From positions 1,848,393-1,912,392 of the forward strand of contig NZ_VMKN01000001.1 of the NCBI RefSeq assembly GCF_007483685.1: a DNA stretch of 64,000 bases, read 5' to 3'. Below the pieces are notes generated by a model that saw only the letters and a program-made list of their open reading frames with translations, ran no database searches and was not told where the DNA came from. How positions within the stretch are numbered: the first letter of the stretch is position 1; each line of letters opens with the position of its first letter. Of this stretch, positions 1 through 7,859 are shown one piece after another. This stretch comes from Litoribacter populi (GTDB taxonomy: Bacteria; Bacteroidota; Bacteroidia; Cytophagales; Cyclobacteriaceae). A program made the translations under genes and the position numbers.

Positions 1-1
1 G

Positions 2-1924
2 CCGAGTGGCGGTATTCCTTCCATTTTCGCTCACGTGCTTTACACACCACGTTCGGTGGATTTGGGTGGACTTCCATATGAGAATCCTCTGGATAGAAGC
101 TCTGTATATTTCCGTTCCGGTAACGATATCGTGAACCCGCTTTGGGCGGCTGAGTATTACAGAAATTCATCTAGGGTTAATAGGTTCTTTAACTCTACTT
201 CCTTGAACTATGATTTCACTGATAATTTTGCTGTTACCTATCGATTAGGTTTAGATACTTATACTGAAAATCAGGAAGTAAGACTTAATCGTGGTGGCCC
301 TTCTGACAATGCCAACGTTCAAAATGGTATTTATAGAAGCATCGATATTAGAAACACCATTTGGAACCAGGATTTGGTATTTAATTACAACACAAGGTTC
401 TCTGATGCCATTGGTTTCAGTGCCTTATTAGGAGGTAATTATAGATATGATGTTTATGAGCAAAATGGTATTGCTTCGGTGGGTCAATTGACTTTTGACC
501 TTTTCCGACACACTAACTTTGAAAGTTCTGCAGCAAGAGATCCATTCAGCAATCTCCCCTTAAATATTACAGAGGAGCAGAGAAGGATGGGGATTTATAG
601 CCAGTTGACTTTGGATTACAATGATTACCTATTCTTGACTGTATTGGGAAGAAATGATTGGACTTCAACTGTGGAACAGGAAAACAGAAGAATTCTTTAT
701 CCTGGTGCATCACTTTCATTCCTTCCTACAGATGCGTTTGACTTTGCTTCATCTACATTGAACAGCTTGAAGTTAAGGGTTGGCTATGGTACTTCGGCAG
801 GTTTTCCTGATCCTTATAGAACCAGAACCGTGATCAGCCAAAACACCAGAGGTTTTGAGCAAGGAGGCAATTTGTTTCCCACGCAAGGGTTGGGAACTGT
901 TTTAGGAAATCCAGATCTGAAACCAGAACTTCATGAGGAAGTGGAATTTGGTGTAGAGGCAGCTCTTTTTGACAACAGATTGAGATTTGACCTTTCCTTA
1001 TACCAAAAGAACACGAGGGATTTGATCACTTTTGCCCCGATTGACCCTTCGACCGGGTATATGAACACAGCTTTGAACATTGGTAGAATGAGAAACCGAG
1101 GAATGGAATTCCAGGCAACTGCGGTTCCACTGCAGACGGCTACTGGGTTCAACTGGGAGTCTATCGTAAACTTTGGCCTTTACAGACCGGTGGTTACCGA
1201 GTTGGGTGGAGGTCTTGAGGAAATCGTTGTGGCCGGTTTTGCTGATCTAGGCAACTTTGCCATAGAAGGCCGTCCATTCAACATCATCAAGGGTACCGGT
1301 TTTATCCGTGATGAGCAATCCGGACAGCCAGTGGTTTTGCCTACCGGTGACTATGGTACTGCCTCTGAACTGGTAGAATTGGGGGATCCAAACCCGGCTT
1401 GGACAGGTTCATGGATCAACACATTTCGTTACAAAGGTTTCACGCTTAATGTGATGATGGAATACCGTCACAAAGGGGTGATCATGAGTAATACCGTAAC
1501 GGCAACTTTGGCCAGAGGTGTAACCAAGGATCCAGTGGTGGACAGAGAAATGACTTTTATTCTACCTGGAGTGAAAGAAGACGGTTCGGTTAACGATATC
1601 CAAGTAACTGCTTCCAACTACTTCTTTAATAATTATCACTCAGGTCCAGATGAAGCCAACGTATTTGACGGAAGTACTGTGAGACTAAGAGAACTTTCTT
1701 TTGGCTATGATCTTCCTGAGGCACTTTTGGGCAGAACTCCATTCAAGAGAGCTTCTGTGGCACTCAGCGGTACCAACCTTTGGTTTAGAGCACTTAATTT
1801 CCCCCCAAACATGAACTTTGATACTGATGTGTTGGGTCTTGGTGTGGGCAACGGTTTGGGTTTTGACTTCGTGACAGGCCCTAGCTCAAGAAGAATCGGT
1901 GGTACACTAACCCTTACATTCTAA
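2..1924 (+). CDS. SusC/RagA-family TonB-linked outer membrane protein, 5' truncated by window edge
   Basis: C-terminal about 640 residues of a SusC-type TonB-dependent porin. The reading frame is open to the first base, so the signal peptide, carboxypeptidase-like domain and plug lie outside the window. What is visible is a long series of amphipathic beta strands rich in Tyr, Asn and Gly, with family-type segments such as 'LKLRVGYGTSAG' and 'GNPDLKPELHEEVEFGVEA', ending in a barrel strand with terminal Phe (GGTLTLTF), the usual outer-membrane insertion signal. It should pair with the SusD-like lipoprotein that follows 7 bases later. In this family the barrel imports oligomers bound by the SusD lid, powered by TonB. 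The substrate cannot be read from this fragment and no glycosidase or peptidase gene lies downstream. Confidence 0.93.
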   Translation, partial: PSGGIPSIFAHVLYTPRSVDLGGLPYENPLDRSSVYFRSGNDIVNPLWAAEYYRNSSRVNRFFNSTSLNYDFTDNFAVTYRLGLDTYTENQEVRLNRGGPSDNANVQNGIYRSIDIRNTIWNQDLVFNYNTRFSDAIGFSALLGGNYRYDVYEQNGIASVGQLTFDLFRHTNFESSAARDPFSNLPLNITEEQRRMGIYSQLTLDYNDYLFLTVLGRNDWTSTVEQENRRILYPGASLSFLPTDAFDFASSTLNSLKLRVGYGTSAGFPDPYRTRTVISQNTRGFEQGGNLFPTQGLGTVLGNPDLKPELHEEVEFGVEAALFDNRLRFDLSLYQKNTRDLITFAPIDPSTGYMNTALNIGRMRNRGMEFQATAVPLQTATGFNWESIVNFGLYRPVVTELGGGLEEIVVAGFADLGNFAIEGRPFNIIKGTGFIRDEQSGQPVVLPTGDYGTASELVELGDPNPAWTGSWINTFRYKGFTLNVMMEYRHKGVIMSNTVTATLARGVTKDPVVDREMTFILPGVKEDGSVNDIQVTASNYFFNNYHSGPDEANVFDGSTVRLRELSFGYDLPEALLGRTPFKRASVALSGTNLWFRALNFPPNMNFDTDVLGLGVGNGLGFDFVTGPSSRRIGGTLTLTF

Positions 1925-1931
1925 CCAGTAA

Positions 1932-3590
1932 ATGAGCATGAATATGAAATCGAAAATACTAAGTTTAGTGATGGGGCTTTCGCTTGTGCTGGTATGTTCT
2001 TGTGATCTCGACCTGCTCGATGATCCAAACGTACCAACTCAGGAAAATGCCTCCCCGGAATTTCTGCTTAACCAAGTCCAGGTTCAATTTGCAGACTTTT
2101 TCAATACCACAGGTAATATAGGAATGAGGTTGACACGAATGATTAATCAACCTTCTAATACCTACCAGCAAGCCTGGATTCCCCAATCCTTCAATGAAAT
2201 TTGGAGTATAGGGTATGTGGATGTGTTGAACAACATAGCTTTGATTGAGACTCTTGTTGCGGACAGCGAGGTACCTAACGACCGTCATTTAGCTATTGCC
2301 CAAACCTTAAAGGCTTATACCTTGATGACCCTAGTGGATAATTTTGGTGATGTACCTTGGAGCCAAGCGTTGGACAATACCAACTTCAGCCCACAAGCAG
2401 ACGACGGTGAATCAGTTTACCAAGCTGCTTTTGATGCACTTCAGATAGCAAGAGCTAATTTTACATCTGATTTGCCTCCAGTACAGCCAACTGATCTTTA
2501 CTATGGTAGAAATTATGACAGGTGGTTAAGATTGGTAAATACCTTGGAATTGAAATATCACCTCAACAGAAGGTTGATCGATCCAGCAGGTTCCACTGCG
2601 GCTATCAACGCTCTGATATCAGGAGGGGATTTGATGCAAGAAGGGGATGATTTTTACTTCCAATATGGGACTAGTTTGAATGACCCTGATTCCAGACACC
2701 CACGGTTTGCTATTGACTATACCTCAGGTGGTAACGATTATCAGTCAACGTGGTACATGTGGCATTTGACTGAAGAAGGATTCAAAGGCTTCAATGATCC
2801 AAGGGTAAGATATTACCTTTACCGTCAAGTAACGGCCAATCCGACTGACCCTGATAAATTGAGATGTATCAGTGAGCTGCCTCCGGCACATTACCTGATT
2901 GGGGGCTTCCCATTCTGTCTCCCAGGCGATAGAGGCTATTGGGGAAGAGACCATCTTAACCCAGAAGGTATCCCGCCGGATAACTTGGAAAGAACTGTTT
3001 GGGGATTGTACCCTGCAGGCGGTAGGTTTGACAACAACTCCGCTTCACCTGTGAACAACCCACTTTTGGGTAATCAAGGTGGGGGCATTCAACCTATCAT
3101 GCTAGCAGCATTCAATGATTTTATGCTTTCGGAAGCGGTTCATACTTTGGGTACCACTGGGGATGCTAGAGAGTATCTACTGTCTGGCATCAGCAAGCAT
3201 ATGAACTTTGTGCGCTCCTGGTCCATGACTACCAACGAAGCTGACGTGATCGAAGGGTTCCAAACTCCAGAAGCTTTTGCTACTGCGGTGACCAACTACC
3301 TCAATTATGTAGGTGGTCAATTCGACACTGCAGCGGGAGATGGTAGAATGCGTGTAATTGCCAGAGAGTATTGGTTATCGCTATATGGCAACGGGATAGA
3401 AGCTTATAACCTATACAGAAGAACCGGTCAGCCTGACAACATGCAACCTGGTTTGCTTCCTCAATTTGGTACCTTCCCACGTTCCTATTTGTATCCCAAC
3501 AACTACCTAACAACCAATGCGAATGCTTCTCAGCGGGCATTTACGGATAGGGTGTTTTGGGATACTAATGCAGCTGACTTCATTGATTAA
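1932..3590 (+). CDS. SusD/RagB-like nutrient-binding lipoprotein
   Basis: 552-residue surface lipoprotein, partner of the SusC porin. A hydrophobic signal ends in a lipobox with Cys at residue 24 (LVCSC), followed by the acidic DLDLLDDPN typical of surface-exposed Bacteroidota lipoproteins. The helical first part has the SusD-like motif 'DNFGDVPWSQAL' around residue 138, and 'YYGRNYDRWLRLVNTLELKYHL' fits the TPR-like core of the SusD-like-2 group. The C-terminal third ('REYWLSLYGNGIEAYNLYRR') is also characteristic. It begins 7 bases after the porin stop and is followed 17 bases later by another lipoprotein, so the three are probably one transcript. The ligand is unknown. Confidence 0.9.
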   Translation: MSMNMKSKILSLVMGLSLVLVCSCDLDLLDDPNVPTQENASPEFLLNQVQVQFADFFNTTGNIGMRLTRMINQPSNTYQQAWIPQSFNEIWSIGYVDVLNNIALIETLVADSEVPNDRHLAIAQTLKAYTLMTLVDNFGDVPWSQALDNTNFSPQADDGESVYQAAFDALQIARANFTSDLPPVQPTDLYYGRNYDRWLRLVNTLELKYHLNRRLIDPAGSTAAINALISGGDLMQEGDDFYFQYGTSLNDPDSRHPRFAIDYTSGGNDYQSTWYMWHLTEEGFKGFNDPRVRYYLYRQVTANPTDPDKLRCISELPPAHYLIGGFPFCLPGDRGYWGRDHLNPEGIPPDNLERTVWGLYPAGGRFDNNSASPVNNPLLGNQGGGIQPIMLAAFNDFMLSEAVHTLGTTGDAREYLLSGISKHMNFVRSWSMTTNEADVIEGFQTPEAFATAVTNYLNYVGGQFDTAAGDGRMRVIAREYWLSLYGNGIEAYNLYRRTGQPDNMQPGLLPQFGTFPRSYLYPNNYLTTNANASQRAFTDRVFWDTNAADFID

Positions 3591-3607
3591 CCTAAAATAG
3601 AACAACG

Positions 3608-4588
3608 ATGAAAAAAATATTATATACAAAAGGGTTATTGCTGGCTTTGATAGGAGTAATGGCCTCTTGCGTGGATTTCGTTGACCCTAATATTCCGTAC
3701 AAGGATTTTGATACGGGAGCTTACTTGCGGACAATTGAAAGAAGCAGCATAACATTTTCCTACGATGACCTCAATGATGTTTTTGATGTGGAAAACTCAA
3801 ATTTTGCATTGATCTTGGAGGCAGTTGATGCCCAAGATGGCTTAACCGTTGAGTCGGTTGAAATACGTGCTAGGCATAGGAGACTTATTCCTGGTGTGGG
3901 ATTGGAATATAGACCTGCATTGGAACAAGAGGATCCAGTTGTTAGAACCCTCTCACCGGCGGACTTTGGTCCAGCTGAAGGTACTCGATTCTTAAGAACC
4001 AATTTCACCATTCCTGCTGCTGAAGTTCTTGCGGCTTTAGGCATGACTGCTGCTGATGTTAACAGAGGTGATGTTTTTGAGATGAGACTGGTGCTAGTAG
4101 ATAACCAAGGTCGAAGATTCTCAAATAACAACAGAAGCTCAGATGTGGCTGGTGGCTTCTTCTATGATTCACCATTCCAGTACAATGTTAATGTGGTATG
4201 TCCATCTGAATTGGGAGGGACTTTCACCTACACTACAACCAATGCTGTGCCAGCAGCTGCAGGATGTGCACCATCTGTTTCTGGTGAGGTGACTATAGAG
4301 CCTGTAGCAGGAATTCCAGGGCAATATTCCATTACCGATGTTTCCTTCGGGGTATTTGCCTGCGCTTATGGAGATACACCTCCGGGCGGTTCTGTAAGAC
4401 TATCAGATTCTTGCGGATCCTTAAGTTTTACCGGTACGGATAAATACGGCGACGCATACGACATGGTGTTTGTAAGCAATGATGGGACAAACTTGACCTT
4501 CAACTGGACCAACACTTGGGGAGATGGTGGAACAACAACACTTACCGCTCCAGAAGGATTCTGGCCAGCTAACTTAAGAACAGACTAA
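3608..4588 (+). CDS. Lipoprotein of the SusC/SusD operon, function unknown
   Basis: 326-residue lipoprotein with signal peptide and lipobox GVMASC (Cys21). No family is recognised with confidence. The position directly after SusD, 17 bases away, and the beta-rich Thr/Gly/Asn-rich C-terminal half resemble SusE/F-type or other accessory surface-binding lipoproteins found as the third gene of such loci. Four Cys in the last 130 residues (around 'VVCPSELGG', 'AGCAP', 'VFACAYG' and 'SDSCGS') could form disulfides in a second domain. Transcription very likely ends at the hairpin 29 bases downstream. Confidence 0.75.
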   Translation: MKKILYTKGLLLALIGVMASCVDFVDPNIPYKDFDTGAYLRTIERSSITFSYDDLNDVFDVENSNFALILEAVDAQDGLTVESVEIRARHRRLIPGVGLEYRPALEQEDPVVRTLSPADFGPAEGTRFLRTNFTIPAAEVLAALGMTAADVNRGDVFEMRLVLVDNQGRRFSNNNRSSDVAGGFFYDSPFQYNVNVVCPSELGGTFTYTTTNAVPAAAGCAPSVSGEVTIEPVAGIPGQYSITDVSFGVFACAYGDTPPGGSVRLSDSCGSLSFTGTDKYGDAYDMVFVSNDGTNLTFNWTNTWGDGGTTTLTAPEGFWPANLRTD

Positions 4589-4616
4589 CTCTAGTAAACT
4601 TTTCTTTTTATAAAAG

Positions 4617-4642
4617 GCAATCTCGGTAGAGGTTGCTTTTTT
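4617..4642 (+). terminator. Rho-independent terminator of the SusCD operon
   Basis: GCAATCTC, loop GGTA, GAGGTTGC forms an 8-bp stem with one G-U pair, followed directly by six T. It lies 29 bases after the third gene. Confidence 0.8.
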
Positions 4643-4720
4643 CATTATTACTTAATACTAAGATGGATCATTATATGAGAGGATATCCTTATTCCTATTA
4701 GTAATTCATTAAAAAAAAAA

Positions 4721-4750
4721 AACGTCTTTTTCGGAAAAGAAAAAGACGTT
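4721..4750 (-). terminator. Terminator of the argS/gpx/menA/usp/SUI1 minus-strand series
   Basis: A 12-bp perfect stem (AACGTCTTTTTC pairing with GAAAAAGACGTT, loop GGAAAA) with a run of ten A on its left (4711-4720), which is a U tract on the minus strand. It faces the converging minus-strand genes and separates them from the SusCD operon. Confidence 0.85.
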
Positions 4751-4784
4751 AAATTATTCGGCTGTCTTCGGTCTCCGGTCTCCT

Positions 4785-4826
4785 AAACCATAAACTTTCC
4801 GCGCAGCGGAAAAATAAACCATAAAC
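4785..4826. repeat. Intergenic hairpin flanked by TAAACC tracts
   Basis: TTTCCGC-GCA-GCGGAAA (4796-4812) lies between two copies of 'AAACCATAAAC'. The same kind of short hairpin embedded in TTAAACC-like sequence recurs at other gene ends in the window, for example 9661, 37461 and 44761. Confidence 0.55.
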
Positions 4827-4830
4827 CAAC

Positions 4831-5187
4831 CTATCCTCCAGATTTTTTGGCCTTGTACCCGGCTGCTTGCAGGACTTGGAGAATTTTGTCCCTATGATCA
4901 CCTTGGATGAGGATTTCACCGTCTTTCACGCTTCCTCCCACGCCACATTTGTTCTTAAGCATTTTTCCCAGATCCTTCAGGGCATCATCAGAGCCTACAA
5001 ACCCGGTAACCAAACTTACCTGCTTGCCTCCTCGGGATTTCTTTTCCAGCATGACCTTGAGGATTTGCTGCTGGGGAGGGAGGGTCTCTTGATCCTGGTC
5101 ATCATCTTGGTCAAATTCAAAGTCCTCATTGGTGCTATACACCATTCCTCCTCTATCTTTCCAGTCGTTCTTTTTCTTCTTTCCCAT
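4831..5187 (-). CDS. SUI1/YciH-family translation initiation factor homolog
   Basis: 118-residue protein (from the ATG at 5187; an in-frame ATG at 5199 would add four residues). The SUI1 domain covers about residues 40-115: '[14 protein letters not shown]' followed by '[20 protein letters not shown]' and '[15 protein letters not shown]' match the eIF1/YciH fold, and the N-terminal '[13 protein letters not shown]' is typical of Bacteroidota members. In the family it acts as an accessory factor in start-codon selection; its exact role in this phylum is unproven. It is the last gene before the minus-strand terminator at 4721-4750. Confidence 0.9.
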   Translation of the reverse strand: MGKKKKNDWKDRGGMVYSTNEDFEFDQDDDQDQETLPPQQQILKVMLEKKSRGGKQVSLVTGFVGSDDALKDLGKMLKNKCGVGGSVKDGEILIQGDHRDKILQVLQAAGYKAKKSGG

Positions 5188-5200
5188 CTGGCACTTCATT

Positions 5201-5228
5201 ATTCATCATTCGACATTCATCATTCGAT
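5201..5228. repeat. 14-bp direct repeat, two copies
   Basis: ATTCATCATTCGA(C/T) occurs twice in direct succession just upstream of the SUI1-family gene. No function is evident. Confidence 0.6.
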
Positions 5229-5272
5229 ATTTCCGGAACAAAGTTCTCGTAATTCTTCGTACGAAGTACTTC

Positions 5273-6124
5273 CTATCTTTTTCTCATCGTCCACACTGGT
5301 CTCTTGGCGTGATTGACCACGTCTTCGGCGATGCTGCCGGAGATTAGGTGCATGAAGCCTGTTCGTCCATGGGTGGCCATGGCAATCATGTCAGCATTGA
5401 TGTCATCAGCATACTCAATGATGCCCTCTTCTTCTGAACTGCTGTTGTAAATTTCTACTTGAACATTGGAGATTCCCAATTTTTCAACAAACTTTTTAAT
5501 CCTGCTTTTGGAGTCTCTGCTGTTTTCAAACAGGCTTGGCGTATTTACTTTTACCATACAGATTTCAGCTCCCAAGAGAGTTTGAAGGTCTTTCAATTCT
5601 ATTATGATATCGGAATCTTCCTCATCGTTGAAGTCGCTGGCAAATACTATCTTTTTTATTTCCTCGGCTTTAATCGGGTTTTTGACTGTAATCACAGGAC
5701 ATTTGGAGTGCCTTACCACTTTTTCGGTGTTGCTACCAATCAGAAGTTCTTCAATGCCGCTGGAACCCTTTGAGCCCATAATCACCAAGTCAGCTTTTAC
5801 TTCGGTCACCTCATTACTGATACCTGCATATGGATTGCCAAACATCAACCTGGTAGAAAACTCATAAGGTGCATTTTGGTATAAGGTATCGATTTCGGCT
5901 ATCTGCTTCTTTCGTTTTTCCACTAGCTCAATCATGAAAACATTGTTGATTTCATTATCTGCCATGTTGATTTCACCCATAGTGTTGAAACTTTGAGTGG
6001 TGGGAAGCTCCACTATATGTAGCAATTTAAGCTTACATTTGGCTTTGGTAGCCAAATCTTTTGCAAATTCAAAAGCGTTGATAGCCTCTTGAGAAAAATC
6101 GTAGGGTACTAAAATCGTTTTCAT
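5273..6124 (-). CDS. Tandem-domain universal stress protein (UspA family)
   Basis: 283 residues holding two Usp domains (about 1-147 and 155-283). The first has the ATP-binding signature G-2x-G-9x-G-S ('GSKGSSGIEELLIGSNT'); the second has 'ATHGRTGFMHLISGS', where the first Gly is Ala. The start 'MKTILVPYDFSQEAINAFEFA' is the standard first strand and helix of the family. It is a cytosolic stress-response protein. It starts 29 bases after menA, in the same minus-strand series. Two-domain Usps are common in Bacteroidota, so this is ordinary. Confidence 0.93.
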   Translation of the reverse strand: MKTILVPYDFSQEAINAFEFAKDLATKAKCKLKLLHIVELPTTQSFNTMGEINMADNEINNVFMIELVEKRKKQIAEIDTLYQNAPYEFSTRLMFGNPYAGISNEVTEVKADLVIMGSKGSSGIEELLIGSNTEKVVRHSKCPVITVKNPIKAEEIKKIVFASDFNDEEDSDIIIELKDLQTLLGAEICMVKVNTPSLFENSRDSKSRIKKFVEKLGISNVQVEIYNSSSEEEGIIEYADDINADMIAMATHGRTGFMHLISGSIAEDVVNHAKRPVWTMRKR

Positions 6125-6153
6125 CTGGTTGTGTTTAGTGTTACAGCCTTAAT

Positions 6154-7074
6154 TTACAATAATTCTACCAAATTTACCCCTACACCAAATGCCAAAACCC
6201 AAAGTAAGGTAGAAATCGCCATTTTTTTTAAAAAAGGATCAAGCTTGTCCGAACTGATTTCCCTATTTACCCCCCTTCCAACTTTTAACATCAAAGGCAA
6301 AACTAGCAGGGCGGCTATTCCTCCCCAAGCATTTTCTAACAACACATAAAGTATAAGGAAAGCATTGCCTCCAAGGATAAGGGCCCAATTGTACCGAATA
6401 GCAGCCTCACGGCCAATTCTAACTGGGATAGATCTTTTTCCAGCCTGTTGGTCACTTTTAATGTCTCTGATATTGTTAATATTCAACACCGCCGTACTAA
6501 AAAGTCCCAGTGAAATGGCAGGCAAAAGTGTAGGGACATGAAAGTCCAATGCATGGAGAAAATAGGTACCCAGCACCCCCGTTAAACCGAAAAATAGAAA
6601 AACGGAAATATCTCCCAAGCCCACATATCCATATGGGTTTGAGCCGGAAGTATAAGTAATGGCCGCAAGGATGGCCAGTAAACCAAGTCCCACAAAGGCG
6701 GCAAACATCACCCAACTGGCAAGCGACACATATAATAAAAGTAACCCACTTAGAAATGAAAGCCCTGCGAAAATGTACATGGCGACCTTCATTTCTGCCA
6801 AAGGGATGATTCCTGATTGGACAGCCCTTATCGGCCCTTCACGATCAGCACTGTCAGCCCCATGTACAGAGTCCCCATAATCATTGGCTAAATTGGATAA
6901 TATTTGGAGTAAGGTAGTGGTGAGGGCGGCTAGGATAAATACCTCCCATCTATATGTACCATAAAAATAGGCCATAAAGCTGGCCATCAGAATACTGGAT
7001 AAAGCAAGAGGCAATGTTCTCAGCCGCAAGGCATGTAGCCAGGCTTCCCGTTTGCTGGTTAATTTTATTTCCAC
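6154..7074 (-). CDS. menA: 1,4-dihydroxy-2-naphthoate polyprenyltransferase
   Basis: 306-residue UbiA-superfamily integral membrane enzyme that attaches a polyprenyl chain to 1,4-dihydroxy-2-naphthoate in menaquinone synthesis. The first Asp-rich motif is 'NLANDYGDSVHGADSADR' (about 61-78), which is MenA-specific in form, and the second is 'NIRDIKSDQQAGKRSIPVR' near 200. Eight or nine hydrophobic segments are visible and the length is usual. Other men genes are not in the window. It precedes the universal stress gene by 29 bases and follows the gpx gene across a repeat-filled gap of about 120 bases. Confidence 0.95.
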   Translation of the reverse strand: MEIKLTSKREAWLHALRLRTLPLALSSILMASFMAYFYGTYRWEVFILAALTTTLLQILSNLANDYGDSVHGADSADREGPIRAVQSGIIPLAEMKVAMYIFAGLSFLSGLLLLYVSLASWVMFAAFVGLGLLAILAAITYTSGSNPYGYVGLGDISVFLFFGLTGVLGTYFLHALDFHVPTLLPAISLGLFSTAVLNINNIRDIKSDQQAGKRSIPVRIGREAAIRYNWALILGGNAFLILYVLLENAWGGIAALLVLPLMLKVGRGVNREISSDKLDPFLKKMAISTLLWVLAFGVGVNLVELL

Positions 7075-7090
7075 GGTTAATAGGGACTTA

Positions 7091-7190
7091 AACCTGCCAG
7101 GATTATGGAATAACCGAGACCTGCCAGGTTTCTTTTATTTTTATTCAAACCTGCCAGGTCTATTAATTTTTACGAGACCTGCCAGGTTTT
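7091..7190. repeat. Four-copy ACCTGCCAGG palindromic repeat cluster
   Basis: Near-palindromic cores ACCTGCCAGG(T) start at 7092, 7119, 7149 and 7177. They alternate between an AAACCTGCC form and a GAGACCTGCC form, so each neighbouring pair can fold into a 14-bp stem with one central mismatch. The last pair is followed by a run of T. A two-copy version lies downstream of speA at 13198-13231. Confidence 0.85.
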
Positions 7191-7194
7191 TTTA

Positions 7195-7785
7195 TTAAGC
7201 TTCTATGTGCTTTGTTATTTCCTTATCCATCGGACTAACCGAACTAGGGAAGAACTCAATCAACTCACCATTTTCATCCACAAGATATTTGCAGAAATTC
7301 CACGATGGCTCTTTGTCGTTCCAGCCGTTCATATCCTTGTCGGAAAGCCATCTATACAGGGGATGCTTGTCAACTCCCTTAACTGAGATCTTTTCAAACA
7401 TAGGGAAAGTCACACCATAATTTTCAGAACAAAATGCTTTGATATCATCCTCGGTGCCTGGTTCCTGTCCACCGAAATTGTTGGCTGGGAAACCTAGAAC
7501 CATCAAATCATCACCATGTTTTTCATGAAGTTCCTGCAGTTTAGCGTATTGGGGGGTGTAACCACATTTGGAGGCCACATTCACCAGCAAAACTTTTTTT
7601 CCTTTGAAATCAGCAAAGCTTACTTCCTTGCCATCGATGTCATTCAATTTAAAATCATGAAATTCTTTTGCCATAATCATGTCATCTAAACTGACCACTG
7701 AAGCTTCCACAGTTTCCTCTGTGGTAGAGGTATTCCCCTGGCACCCAAAAGCTAGCAAGGCGAATAATATAATTAACTTGTTCAT
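7195..7785 (-). CDS. Glutathione peroxidase-family lipoprotein peroxidase
   Basis: 196 residues with lipobox LAFGC (Cys15), so probably anchored in the envelope. The GPx fold covers about 38-195 with the full catalytic tetrad: Cys74 in 'NVASKCGYTPQY', Gln107 in 'NNFGGQEPG', and Trp162-Asn163 in 'SWNFCKYLVD'. In the family it reduces peroxides; bacterial Cys-type members usually take electrons from thioredoxin rather than glutathione. A second Cys119 ('IKAFCSENYG') matches the resolving position of thioredoxin-dependent GPx, and Cys165 next to the Trp-Asn pair is less usual. It is the first gene after argS in the minus-strand series. Confidence 0.93.
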   Translation of the reverse strand: MNKLIILFALLAFGCQGNTSTTEETVEASVVSLDDMIMAKEFHDFKLNDIDGKEVSFADFKGKKVLLVNVASKCGYTPQYAKLQELHEKHGDDLMVLGFPANNFGGQEPGTEDDIKAFCSENYGVTFPMFEKISVKGVDKHPLYRWLSDKDMNGWNDKEPSWNFCKYLVDENGELIEFFPSSVSPMDKEITKHIEA

Positions 7786-7800
7786 ATCAATATTTTATGG

Positions 7801-7831
7801 TACAAAGTACCAAGTACCAAGTACCAAGTAG
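7801..7831. repeat. Short tandem repeat AAGTACC x3, member of a dispersed GTACCAAGTA family
   Basis: AAGTACC occurs three times in a row from 7805 plus a partial fourth, between gpx and argS. Related GTACNNNGTAC-rich stretches occur near 15156, 18763, 25393, 26467 and 30066. Confidence 0.75.
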
Positions 7832-7859
7832 ACCCATACATGACGCTTAGTACAATAAT

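Noticed and set aside
7091-7190. Possible CRISPR array from regularly spaced repeats
   Set aside because: The repeated cores are only about 10-14 bases, palindromic, alternate in flank type and pair with each other. There are no cas genes, and the spacers are too short and AT-rich.
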